A stretch of 45,749 nucleotides of DNA from Okeania sp. SIO3I5 (GTDB taxonomy: Bacteria > Cyanobacteriota > Cyanobacteriia > Cyanobacteriales > Microcoleaceae): contig NZ_JAAHHT010000053.1 in the NCBI RefSeq assembly GCF_010672085.1, positions 1-45,749 of the forward strand, given 5' to 3'. Below, one piece after another: positions 17,320-26,599 of this stretch. The notes under the pieces were generated by a model. The model did no database searches, had not been told where the DNA came from, and saw nothing but the letters and a program-made list of their open reading frames with translations. Made by a program: the position numbers and the translations under genes. The stretch's first letter is position 1, and the number at the start of each line of letters is the position of its first letter.

Positions 17320-17346
17320 AGGTAACTTTGTCAAAGTTACCTTTTT
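17320..17346 (+). terminator. Rho-independent terminator of psaK
   Basis: AGGTAACTTTG and CAAAGTTACCT form a near-perfect 11-bp stem around a single T (probably a slightly shorter stem with a 5-nt loop), followed directly by TTTTTATTA. It sits 48 bp after the psaK stop. Confidence 0.8.
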
Positions 17347-17386
17347 ATTATATACTGACTATTGTCCAACAGTTGAGGGAAAAATC

Positions 17387-17875
17387 ATGGGTACTATGGG
17401 TACTAGAGAAGCGTCTATGTTATTAGGTATCTCTCGTCAACGTCTGCTTGTTTTATTGGCTCAAGGAAGAGTCCAAGATGCTGAGAAAAATGGTAGATTC
17501 TGGGAAATCCCAGTTTCTGAGAATGGAATGCCTGTAATCATTCCGGCTCGGCGCGGTCCTCAAGGTATCTGGCACAAGGAAAAACCCAAGGAACCTAAAA
17601 TGATTCATGTTAATCAAAGCAAGATTAAAGGTAATAAGGGTAAGCCTCCAGAGGAATTGGAACCTGTGCTTTCTGTTAAGGACGGCGATCGAAACGATTA
17701 TGGTTATGAGTTATATATTCCAGGTCCTTGCCAAATCGTCTATGAACCTTACAAACCCGCCAAATGTGGCGCTCATTTGTGGATTAATACTTATGAGCCA
17801 GTGGAATTTATACATAATGAATTTTCATCAGATCCTGCAAGACAACCTAGCAAACAACTTTTTATATATGTATAG
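17387..17875 (+). CDS. Helix-turn-helix protein, MerR/excisionase-like N-terminus
   Basis: 162 aa. The first ~50 residues (TREASMLLGISRQRLLVLLA then QGRVQDAEKNGRFWEIP) match the DNA-binding fold of excisionase/MerR-like proteins, with a helix-turn-helix followed by a short wing. A basic linker follows (WHKEKPKEPK, about 65-75). The remaining ~90 residues, with YIPGPCQIVYEPYKPAKCG and LWINTYEPVEFIHNEF, are not a domain I recognise. The start at ATG 17387 has GAGG about 9 bp upstream; a second ATG at 17396 is possible. It could be a transcription regulator. It lies alone after psaK, and the psaK terminator separates them. Confidence 0.7.
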   Translation: MGTMGTREASMLLGISRQRLLVLLAQGRVQDAEKNGRFWEIPVSENGMPVIIPARRGPQGIWHKEKPKEPKMIHVNQSKIKGNKGKPPEELEPVLSVKDGDRNDYGYELYIPGPCQIVYEPYKPAKCGAHLWINTYEPVEFIHNEFSSDPARQPSKQLFIYV

Positions 17876-17986
17876 TTTGTTTCTATAGGCAGTAGATCAT
17901 CACAAAAGAATATTTATTCGCACTTAAGCTTGACTGACGATAACTTCAGTTAATTTGTGCTGTTTGGTTGTGGGAAATCGTCATTT

Positions 17987-18017
17987 CAGTTATCAGTTAT
18001 CAGTTATCAGTTATCAG
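17987..18017. repeat. GTTATCA heptamer repeat
   Basis: Four to five tandem copies of the 7-bp unit GTTATCA, a simple STRR between the HTH gene and the toxin-antitoxin pair. Confidence 0.7.
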
Positions 18018-18138
18018 TACCTCTTACTTCAGTAGGAGGCTGGAAATATTAAAGTTGATTTTTTTCATCTCCTTGTAGAGCGACAGCTCGTGGCGAAGTC
18101 AAGAGAAGGCTTAAGACCTTATTTTCTGGTAACAATAT

Positions 18139-18242
18139 TAGACCTCTCCGGAAAAGAGGGAACACTTAACTGGGAACAGGAAGAAGTAATTGATAATTTC
18201 TGGATAAGAATTGATTCTATTTTTAATTTTCGGAGATGTCTA
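18139..18242. repeat. Mini inverted-repeat element, family M4 (copy 1)
   Basis: The left end TAGACCTCTCCGGAAAA (18139) and the right end TTTTCGGAGATGTCTA (to 18242) form imperfect inverted ends. The interior AATTGATAATTTCTGGATAA is shared with 22383-22506 and, more weakly, with about 28475-28540. GGGAACA-type repeats lie inside. Confidence 0.55.
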
Positions 18243-18388
18243 TTATAGCGAAATACGGTTTTCTAGGTCATGCGGAGCAAACAGTTAAGACGAAAACTCA
18301 TAAGATATAGAACCATTAGATAGGCTTTTCAGACTACAAAACTGCCAAAAAAATCCTCAACTGAACTGTATTGATTTATAATGGATAG

Positions 18389-18424
18389 TAAGCATTCAGC
18401 CGTTAGCTAATAGGTGAATGCTTA
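18389..18424. repeat. Inverted repeat at the antitoxin start
   Basis: TAAGCATTCA (18389-18398) pairs with TGAATGCTTA (18415-18424). The same palindrome type, AGCATTCAGCCGTTAGCTAA, is dispersed in the window. It overlaps the first in-frame ATG (18418) of the antitoxin ORF, so that ATG is unlikely to be the real start. It could be only a mobile palindrome or a site for autoregulation. Confidence 0.5.
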
Positions 18425-18429
18425 CGTTA

Positions 18430-18726
18430 ATGTTTAATTTAAAAAATGATATGACCGACCATTCACTCACAGATTTCCAGGATAACCCGAAGTATTTTGT
18501 AGAACAAATTAAAGAAACACAAAAACCTATAGTCTTGACAGTTAATGGTAAAGCAGAGCTAGTGATTCAAGATGCAATTGCCTATCAAAAATTAGTGGAA
18601 AGATTAGATTATGCTGAATCAGTAGCGGCAATTCGCCAAGGAATAACAGAATTTGAACAAGGTAAGGGAAAACCTGCCCGTTTTGCATTAGCAGAATTAA
18701 GAAAAAAACATGATATTTCAAGTTGA
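18430..18726 (+). CDS. Phd/YefM-type antitoxin
   Basis: 98 aa from ATG 18430 (another ATG at 18451; the one at 18418 lies in a palindrome). The N-terminal HSLTDFQDNPKYFVEQIKET then QKPIVLTVNGKAELVIQDA is the Phd/YefM DNA-binding and dimerisation fold, and EFEQGKGKPARFALAELRKK is the toxin-binding tail common in cyanobacterial Phd proteins. It overlaps the following ParE/RelE toxin gene by 17 bp, the standard arrangement of such operons. It should bind its own promoter together with the toxin. Confidence 0.85.
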   Translation: MFNLKNDMTDHSLTDFQDNPKYFVEQIKETQKPIVLTVNGKAELVIQDAIAYQKLVERLDYAESVAAIRQGITEFEQGKGKPARFALAELRKKHDISS

Positions 18727-19015
18727 AATTTCTCCATCTGCTTTATCTGATGCAGAAAATGTCTTTTTGTGGATTCAACAACAAAATCTTCAAAAAGCTT
18801 CGGAATGGTATAATGGTTTCGTAGATGCAATTTTGTCTCTAGAAACTTTCCCGAACAGATGTACGATTGCTCCTGAGAGTGCTGATGTTGGTAGAGAAAT
18901 TAGGCAATTGATTTACAATAAACACCGGATTTTGTTTGTAGTCAAAGAGCAGGTTGTACAAGTCTTAAGAGTCAGACATACTGCACAGGATTCTATTTCA
19001 ATCGATGACTTATAA
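18710..19015 (+). CDS. ParE/RelE-family toxin
   Basis: 101 aa, typical size. The pattern FQVEISPSALSDAENVFLWI, then a helix with QKASEWYNGFVDAILSLETF, PNRC.IAPES, then REIRQLIYNKHRILFVVKEQ and VVQVLRVRHTAQD matches the RelE/ParE fold. The closing VLRVRH motif is characteristic. Partner of the overlapping Phd antitoxin. Whether it cleaves mRNA (RelE) or hits gyrase (ParE) cannot be told, but the WYNGFVDAI helix leans towards ParE. No lesion is seen. Confidence 0.85.
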   Translation: MIFQVEISPSALSDAENVFLWIQQQNLQKASEWYNGFVDAILSLETFPNRCTIAPESADVGREIRQLIYNKHRILFVVKEQVVQVLRVRHTAQDSISIDDL

Positions 19016-19130
19016 TACCAATTTGCTAAACCAGTAGGGGGGCAAATAGCCCCTACAATTTGTTGATACTTTCCAATTTTTCAAGTTGATTTTTTAGAGA
19101 CTGAATGTATCAGGAAATATAAAAAGGAGA

Positions 19131-19221
19131 TAGGGAACAGGGAACACTTAACTGGGAACACTTAACTGGGAACAGGGAATAGGGAATAGGGAATAGGGAA
19201 TAGGGAATAGGGAATAGGGAG
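19131..19221. repeat. GGGAACA/GGGAATA heptamer repeat
   Basis: A run of GGGAACA units broken by two CTTAACT units, then about seven GGGAATA units. It is an STRR between the toxin gene and the NB-ARC pseudogene. Confidence 0.8.
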
Positions 19222-19352
19222 AAAGAAATCAAGACAAGTATTAAAGAGTTAAAATAAAGGGAATAGATATACCTTTCCACCTAATCAATCTACCAAATTT
19301 TAATCTCTTGAAGTACCTTTTACTTTTAGATTTTAGTCACTCAATAACTCTC

Positions 19353-20919
19353 TTAAGACTTATTTTGCAAACAGTTTATTAAGTATTGTTTCCAGACAGA
19401 ATTAAGAGTAAATACTGTCAAATTATTCTCTAATTGTCTATCTAATAATAATCGGTTTTTCAGGGATTGAATTAAGTTGACAGATTCCTGAATGGATAGT
19501 TGTAATTTGCTAATTATTTCTCCTATTGAAATAGGTTGATCTTGGTTAGCAACTTGTTCCATAATTCTGATTTCCACAGGAGATAAACGTTGCAATTGTT
19601 GTTCTAATTCTGCTTGTAATGCTTCTGGTAAAATTAGGGTTTCATATTCTATAAATTCTGCTACTTGACCGCTAAATAATTCTTGAATTGTTGTTGCTGT
19701 CATATCTAACCATCGGGGATTTCCTTGATAATTATTAATCAATTTTTCCCAGAATTCTCGATCTGCTAATTGGTGTTTTTGGCAGATTTTTTGAGCAGCA
19801 ATTCCTAAACTTCCTAAAATTAAGGTTCGTACTGGATAATTTTCTGTTTCTAATTTGATAATTTCTGGGATTTTTTCTCTACTTATTAACAGTAAAGAAC
19901 TCTGATGGGAGACTGTGACAAGTAGTTGAAAAAAATCTTGATAATCTTCGTAACCAGATTTATATTGACCTGCAAGTTTTCCAGGAGCAAATAATTTTTG
20001 TACGTCATCAAATATGATGCAGCAACGATATTTTTCTAGATATTTTTGGAGTTTTGATAATAGGGTTTCGATATTGTCGGAAGTTTCTGTTTCTGGTGCA
20101 AAAATTTGCAAGAGGTTAGTAATAGTTTGGGTGAGAGTGGGAGAAAAGCGAAGGGTTCGATAAATGATGTAATTAAACGTAGGGGTTTGGTCTCTAAATC
20201 CATTTATTTCCTCGGTAAAATTCGTAGGGGTTTGGTCTCCAAACCCATTTATTTCCTCAGTCAAATTCGTAGGGGTTTGGTCTCCAAACCCATTTATTTC
20301 CTCGGTAAAATTCGTAGGGGTTTGGTCTCCAAACCTATCTTGGTTTCCCACAAACCCATTTTCTCTCAACCCATTTATTTCCTGAATTAATTTTAGAGAA
20401 AGACTTGTTTTGCCAATACCACTTATTCCTAAAAGGGAGATGACACGGAGGCGATCGCTTACTATCCATTTTGATAAGGTGGAAAGTTCGTTTGTACGAC
20501 CATAAAAGTTGATAATTTCTCGTGCTTTGTCTAGGTCGATAATATTTTGAGTTGGTTTTTGTTGAGAGTTGGTTTTTGTTGGGGAAACGCCAGGGTTTGA
20601 CGGACAAATATTGATATTACTTGTGACCTTATCCTTACAAAAAACTGGCGCAAAATTGTAAATATTTGCATTTTCTAATATTGTTCTAAAATTTGCTTTG
20701 GTAATATTTTCACCGAGTATTTCCGATAAAGTTTTCTATAATTTAGAACCGATATACTTAACATGAGTTTCGCGCTTCGTAAGTTTCCTCAGCAATTTTT
20801 TTGTAAGTCTGATTTTCTAAAGTGCGTTGCAATATCGTTTTTTGCAGGTAGTCTAAATTTTCCCCAGTATGGTCATAAATTAGCTCTTCAGCTAACTTTA
20901 AGATTTCTTGAATATTCAT
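19353..20919 (-). pseudogene. NB-ARC ATPase with N-terminal HTH, broken near the start
   Basis: Minus-strand gene of the cyanobacterial HTH-plus-NB-ARC type, usually the sensor/ATPase part of larger STAND proteins. It begins at ATG 20919 (MNIQEILKLAEELIYDHTGE, then TILQRTLENQTYKKIAEETY). It suffers a one-base frameshift near 20795 and then a TAG where the family has Trp (GSKL-stop-KTLSEILGE). After that it is open to the end: YGRTNELSTLSKWI, P-loop LLGISGIGKTSLSL and the Walker B-type CCIIFDDVQKLF. The usual sensor (LLISREKIPEII) and winged-helix parts follow, ending with no WD40 or TPR sensor. Between P-loop and the RTLRFSPTL strand is an in-frame 15-aa tandem repeat (see 20178-20335). A product from TTG 20369 would lack the P-loop. 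Confidence 0.8.
20178..20335 (-). repeat. 45-bp tandem repeat inside the NB-ARC gene
   Basis: Three full units and one partial unit of 45 bp. On the minus strand they encode about four copies of the 15-residue unit EEINGFGDQTPTNFT. The core, GTAGGGGTTTGGTCTCCAAA, is the same palindromic sequence found in intergenic DNA at about 44791-44819 (TTTGGAAACCAAACCCCTAC). The length is a multiple of three, so the frame is kept. Confidence 0.85.
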
Positions 20920-21089
20920 AAATCTGTAGACATATTATATTTATATAGTGCTATTATATCTACTAATTGTTAAGTATTCCCCTGGCAATGACAAGCAGGC
21001 AACATTTGTCAGACCCATTTGAACTGGCTCGATTTACAGGTTATTAAGACTTACTCAGCAATTTACTAACAACATAAACATAGAGAATA
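20920..21089 (+). promoter_or_regulatory. Intergenic region between divergent genes
   Basis: 170 bp between the start of the broken NB-ARC gene (minus) and the lectin-RTX gene (plus). TATATTTATATAG near 20936-20949 could supply -10 elements in either direction. No strong ribosome-binding site precedes ATG 21090 (nearest purine stretch AGAGAA at about 21081). Confidence 0.3.
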
Positions 21090-22316
21090 ATGACTAAATT
21101 CAGTTTTAAGAATTTCAGTAATCCATTAAAGGTAAGCTTGAATGGGGATGCTCGCCTCACCAATGATGTGTTGCGTCTTACCAACGGTGGTGGTTGGGAA
21201 GCAGGTAGTGCTTTTTATTCTAAGCCTATTCCTATGAAAGACAAGACCTCTTTCAATACCCACTTTCAGTTTCAACTTCATAATAGTAATGGTTCCGAAT
21301 CAGGACGTGAAGGTTTTGTTTTTATGCTGCATAAAGACAGTAAAGCGGCTCAATCTCTAGGTTCCAATCGCAGTGGGTTAGGCTACAGAGGTATTTCTTC
21401 AAGCATTGCTATAGAGTTTGATACTGACCAAGACAACTCTTTCGATCCTAATGACAATCATATTGGTTTAAATTCTGGTGGATCTATTGAGTCTAAAGTG
21501 ACAAGTACCCCAGATTTAGACTTAAATAGTGGAAATATTATTAATGCCTGGATTGATTATAATGGCAACAATGATCAGCTGAATGTATTTGTATCTGAAA
21601 CCTCAAAAAAACCGAAAAAACCTGCTTTTTCTACATTTACTAATATTATAGGAGGTGAAACAACCGTTCATGTCGGATTCAGTGCAGCAACAGATGGTAG
21701 CTTTATGGGTGTTGACAACAACATCCACGACGTCCTCACATGGGAATTCTCTACATCTGACAGCAATACAAGCAAACTCGGTAAAAACATCAACGGTAAT
21801 AATAGAAACAACCGACTCCAAGGAACAAATAAAGGCGAACGCATTAATGGTAAAGGTGGCAACGATGTCTTAACTGGTAGAGGAGGGAATGACACATTAA
21901 CAGGTGGTGGCGGTAGAGACACCTTAACTGGCGGATCAGGCAACGATGTCTTAACAGGTGGTGGCGGTGCAGATGACTTTATTTTAGGTAGTGGCAAAGT
22001 TTACAAGAAAAAAGATGTAGGCATAGACATCATTAAAGACTTTCAACGCAATATTGACGATATAATTCTTGATACTGACACATTTACGACTCTCAAAAGT
22101 GAATTAGGAGAAGGGTTCAGTATTAGGCGAGAGTTTCAAGCAGTTAACAGAAAAAATGCCGTTGCCAACTCCAGAGCAGATATCGTATACGATCGCTCTA
22201 CCGGAGATTTATATTACAATGCCAATGGTTCATTAGCTGGTTTTGGAGGTGGCGGAAAAATTGCCACATTAGAAGGTGCGCCTAGAATTAGTGCGTCTGA
22301 TTTTGTCTTGGAATAA
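21090..22316 (+). CDS. Secreted L-type lectin with RTX calcium-binding repeats
   Basis: 408 aa. Residues about 1-221 read as a bacterial L-type (legume-lectin-like) beta-sandwich, with the metal-site segment IAIEFDTDQDNSFDPNDNHI (about 107-126) and VHVGFSAATDGSFMGVDNNI near 193-212. Residues about 251-297 are five to six RTX nonapeptides (GGNDVLTGRGGNDTLTGGGG), followed by a C-terminal segment (DIIKDFQRNIDDIILD, ending SASDFVLE) typical of type I secretion targeting. There is no N-terminal signal peptide, as expected for type I substrates. It probably binds glycans outside the cell when Ca2+ is present. No transporter genes lie nearby. Its 3' end faces the large 9-bp array. Confidence 0.88.
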   Translation: MTKFSFKNFSNPLKVSLNGDARLTNDVLRLTNGGGWEAGSAFYSKPIPMKDKTSFNTHFQFQLHNSNGSESGREGFVFMLHKDSKAAQSLGSNRSGLGYRGISSSIAIEFDTDQDNSFDPNDNHIGLNSGGSIESKVTSTPDLDLNSGNIINAWIDYNGNNDQLNVFVSETSKKPKKPAFSTFTNIIGGETTVHVGFSAATDGSFMGVDNNIHDVLTWEFSTSDSNTSKLGKNINGNNRNNRLQGTNKGERINGKGGNDVLTGRGGNDTLTGGGGRDTLTGGSGNDVLTGGGGADDFILGSGKVYKKKDVGIDIIKDFQRNIDDIILDTDTFTTLKSELGEGFSIRREFQAVNRKNAVANSRADIVYDRSTGDLYYNANGSLAGFGGGGKIATLEGAPRISASDFVLE

Positions 22317-22382
22317 TCGGTAATAGCGATCGTCGTACAATGGGTAGGGGCGCGTCAAGCTGAAAATGGTGTATTAAATTTT

Positions 22383-22506
22383 TAGACATCTCCGGAAAAG
22401 AGGGAACAGGGAACAGGGAACAGGGAACAGGGAACAGGGAACAGGAAGAAAGAATAGATAATTTATGGATGAGAATTGATTTGATTTTTAATTTTCGGAG
22501 ATGTAT
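22383..22506. repeat. Mini inverted-repeat element, family M4 (copy 2)
   Basis: TTAGACATCTCCGGAAAAG at the left end and TTTTCGGAGATGTATT at the right. The inside holds five GGGAACA heptamers and the shared GATAATTTATGGATGAGAAT segment. Same family as 18139-18242. Confidence 0.6.
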
Positions 22507-22610
22507 TTTGAGTATAATTCTTGCTATGACAAGGTTTGGAGAATTTTTCTCAAACACTATTTCACGCTTGACGCGCCAGTAGGGGCGAATAGCCATTCGC
22601 CCCTACAATC

Positions 22611-25600
22611 GAAACTTCTGAGACTTCTGAGACTTCCGACACTTCTGAAACTTCCGACACTTCTGAGACTTCCGACACTTCTGAAACTTCCGACACTCCC
22701 GACACTTCTGAGACTTCCGACACTTCTGAAACTTCCGACACTCCCGACACTTCTGATACTCCCGACACTTCTGATACTCCCGACACTTCTGATACTCCCG
22801 ACACTTCCGACACTCCCGACACCTCCAACACTTCCGACACTTCCGACACTCCCGACACCTCCAACACTTCCGACAGTTCTGACACCTCCAACACTCCCGA
22901 CAGTTCCGACACTTCTGAGACTCCTGACACTCCCGATGCTCCCGACACTTCTAACGGTTCTGACACTCCCGACACTTCTGAGACTCCCGAGAGTTCCGAT
23001 AGTTCCGACACTTCCGACACTTCCGATAGTTCCGACACTTCCGACACTTCCGATAGTTCCGACACTCCCGACACTCCCGACACTTCTAACGGTTCTGAGA
23101 CTTCCGACACTTCTGAGACTCCCGACACTTCCGACACTCCCGACACCTCCAACACTTCCGACAGTTCTGACACCTCCAACACTCCCGACACTCCCGAAAC
23201 TTCCGACACTCCCGACACTCCCGACAGTTCCGACACTTCTGAGACTCCTGACACTCCCGACACTTCTGAGACTTCCGACACTTCTGAGACTCCCGACACT
23301 TCTAACGGTTCTGACACTCCCGAGAGTTCCGATTTGAGAGTTCCGACACTTCCGATAGTTCCGACACTTGTGAGAGTTCGGAGAGTTCCGACACTCCCGA
23401 CACTCCCGACGGTTCGGAGAGTTCTGACACTTCCGACACTCCCGACACTTCCGAGAGTTCTGAGACTTCCGACACTTCTGAGACTTCCGACACTTCTGAG
23501 ACTTCCGACACTTCTGAGAGTTCCGAGAGTTCCGACACTTCTGAGAGTTCTGAGAGTTCCGAAACTTCTGAGAGTTCCGAGAGTTCCGAAACTTCTGAGA
23601 GTTCCGAGAGTTCCGAAACTTCTGAGAGTTCCGAAACTCCCAACACTCCCGAAACTCCCGAAACTCCCAACACTCCCGAAACTCCCGAAACTCCCAACAC
23701 TCCCGACGCTTCTGACACTCCCAACACTCCTAACACTTCTGACGCTTTCGACACTCCCAACACTCCCGACGCTTCTGACACTCCCAACACTCCTAACACT
23801 TCTGACGCTTTCGACACTCCCAACACTCCCGACGCTTCTGACGCTTTCGACACTCCCAACACTCCCGAAACTTCTGACGCTTCCGAAACTTCTGATACTC
23901 CCGACACTTCCGACACTCCCGACACCTCCAACACTTCCGACAGTTCTGACACCTCCAACACTCCCGACACTCCCGAAACTTCCGACACTCCCGACACTCC
24001 CGACACTTCCGAAACTTCTGAGACTCCTGACACTCCCGATGCTCCCGACACTTCTAACGGTTCTGACACTCCCGACACTTCTGATACTCCCGACACTTCT
24101 AACGGTTCTGACACTCCCGACACTTCTGATACTCCCGACACTTCCGACACTCCCGACACCTCCAACACTTCCGACAGTTCTGACACCTCCGACACTCCCG
24201 AAACTTCCGACACTCCCGACACTCCCGAAACTTCCGACACTTCTGAGACTCCTGACACTCCCGATGCTCCCGACACTTCTGAAACTTCCGACACTCCCGA
24301 CACTTCTGATACTCCCGACACTTCTAACGGTTCTGACACTCCCGACACTTCTGATACTCCCGAGAGTTCCGATAGTTCCGACACTTCCGAGAGTTCCGAT
24401 AGTTCCGACACTTCCGACACTCCCGAGAGTTCCGATAGTTCCGACACTCCCGACACTTCTAACGGTTCTGAGACTTCCGAGAGTTCTGAGAATTCTGACA
24501 CTTCCAACACTTCCGACACTTCTAACGGTTCTGAGACTTCTGAGACTTCCGGAACTTCCGACACCTCCGACACCTCCGACACTTGTGAGAGTTCCGACAC
24601 CTCCGACACCTCCGACACTTGTGAGAGTTCCGACACTTGTGAGAGTTCGGACACTTGTGAGAGTTCGGAGAGTTCCGACACTCCCGACACTCCCGACGGT
24701 TCGGAGAGTTCTGACACTTCCGAGAGTTCCGACACTCCCGACGGTTCCAACACTTCCGAGAGTTCTGAGACTTCCGAGAGTTCTGAGACTTCCGAGAGTT
24801 CTGAGACTTCCGAGAGTTCTGAGACTTCCGAGAGTTCTGAGACTTCCGAGAGTTCTGAGAGTTCCGAGAGTTCCGAAACTTCTGAGAGTTCCGAGAGTTC
24901 CGAAACTTCTGAGAGTTCCGAGAGTTCCGAAATTTATGACACTCCCGAAACTCCCAACACTCCCGAAACTCCCGAAACTCCCGAAACTCCCGAAACTCCC
25001 GAAACTCCCGAAACTCCCAACACTCCTAACACTTCTGACGCTTTCGACACTCCCAACACTCCCGACGCTTCTGACACTCCCAACACTCCTAACACTTCTG
25101 AAGCTTTCGACACTCCCAACACTCCCGACGCTTCTGACACTCCCGACGCTTCTGACACTCCCGACGCTTCTGACACTCCCAACACTCCTAACACTTCTGA
25201 AGCTTTCGACACTCCCAACACTCCCGACACTTCCGACACTCCCGACACCTCCAACACTTCCGACAGTTCTGACACCTCCAACACTCCCGACACTCCCGAA
25301 ACTTCCGACACTCCCGACAGTTCTGACACCTCCAACACTTCTGAGACTCCTGACACTCCCGACACTTCTGAGACTTCTAACGGTTCTGACACTCCCGAAA
25401 CTTCTGATACTCCCGACACTTCTGAAACTTCCGACACTTCTAACGGTTCTGACACTTCTGAGACTTCCGACACTTCTGAGACTTCCGACACTTCTGATAC
25501 TCCCGACACTTCCGACACTCCCGACACCTCCAACACTTCCGACAGTTCTGACACCTCCAACACTCCCGACACTCCCGACACTTCCGACACTCCCGACACT

Positions 25601-26562
25601 CCCGACACTTCTGAGACTCCTGACACTCCCGATGCTCCCGACACTTCCGACACTTCTGAGACTTCCGACACTTCTGATACTCCCGACACTTCTAACGGTT
25701 CTGACACTCCCGACACTTCTGATACTCCCGAGAGTTCCGATGTGAGAGTTCCGACACTTCCGATAGTTCCGACACTTGTGAGAGTTCGGAGAGTTCCGAC
25801 ACTCCCGACACTCCCGACGGTTCGGAGAGTTCTGAGACTTCCGAGAGTTCCGACACTCCCGACGGTTCCGACACTTCTGAGAGTTCTGAGACTTCCGACG
25901 GTTCCGACACTTCCGACGGTTCCGACACTTCCGAGAGTTCTGAGAGTTCCGAAACTTCTGAGAGTTCCGAAACTTCTGAGAGTTCCGAAACTTCTGAGAG
26001 TTCCGAGAATTCCGAAACTCCCAACACTCCCGAAACTCCCGAAACTCCCGAAACTACCGAAACTACCGAAACTCCCAACACTCCTAACACTCCTAACACT
26101 TCTGACGCTTTCGACACTCCCAACACTCCCGAAACTCCCAACACTCCCAACACTCCCGAAACTCCCAACACTCCCGAAACTCCCGAAACTCCCGAAACTC
26201 CCAACACTCCCGAAACTCCCAACACTCCCGAAACTCCCAACACTCCTAACACTTCTGACGCTTTCGACACTCCCGAAACTCCCAACACTCCCGAAACTTC
26301 TGACGCTTCCGAAATTTCTGAGAGTTCCGAAACTTCTGAGAGTTCCGAAACTTCTGACACTACCAACACTCCCGACACTCCCAAGACTCCCGAAATTTAT
26401 GACACTCCCGACACTCCCGAAATTTATGACACTCCCGACACTCCCGAAATTTATGACACTCCTGAAACTCCCGACACTCCTGAAACTTCTGACACTCCCA
26501 AGACTCCCGACACTCCCGACACTCCTGAAACTTCTGACACTCCCAAGACTCCCGACACTCCC
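22611..26562. repeat. 9-bp minisatellite array with higher-order structure
   Basis: About 3.95 kb of head-to-tail 9-bp units (main forms ACTTCCGAC, ACTCCCGAC, ACTTCTGAG, ACTCCCGAA, ACTCCCAAC, AGTTCTGAC). Unit variants occur in blocks that recur in the same order about every 1.1-1.3 kb. A: CACCTCCAACACTTCCGACA type. B: CTTGTGAGAGTTCGGAGAGT (near 23366, 24633-24664, 25777). C: ACTTCTGAGAGTTCCGAAAC. D: CCCAACACTCCCGAAAC with CTTCTGACGCTTTCGACAC. This gives three higher-order repeats, near 22.6-23.88, 23.88-25.22 and 25.22-26.3 kb. Long open frames appear in several frames on both strands only because 9 is a multiple of three. Phase breaks at about 23335 and 25742 rotate the frames. It fills nearly the whole gap between two convergent genes. 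Confidence 0.9.
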
Positions 26563-26599
26563 CCACTACTAACAACCGAAAAATAACCTCCCTCCTCAA

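Noticed and set aside
22288-22596. 102-codon minus-strand ORF after the lectin gene
   Set aside because: It consists of translated heptamer repeats (CSLFPVP) inside an M4 element.
22501-26572. Long open frames in the 9-bp array on both strands (up to about 800 codons, Leu-Pro-Thr or Ser-Glu-Val repeats)
   Set aside because: They arise because the unit length is a multiple of three and lacks stops. They occur in several frames at once, have no ribosome-binding site or conserved start, and are cut by the phase breaks.
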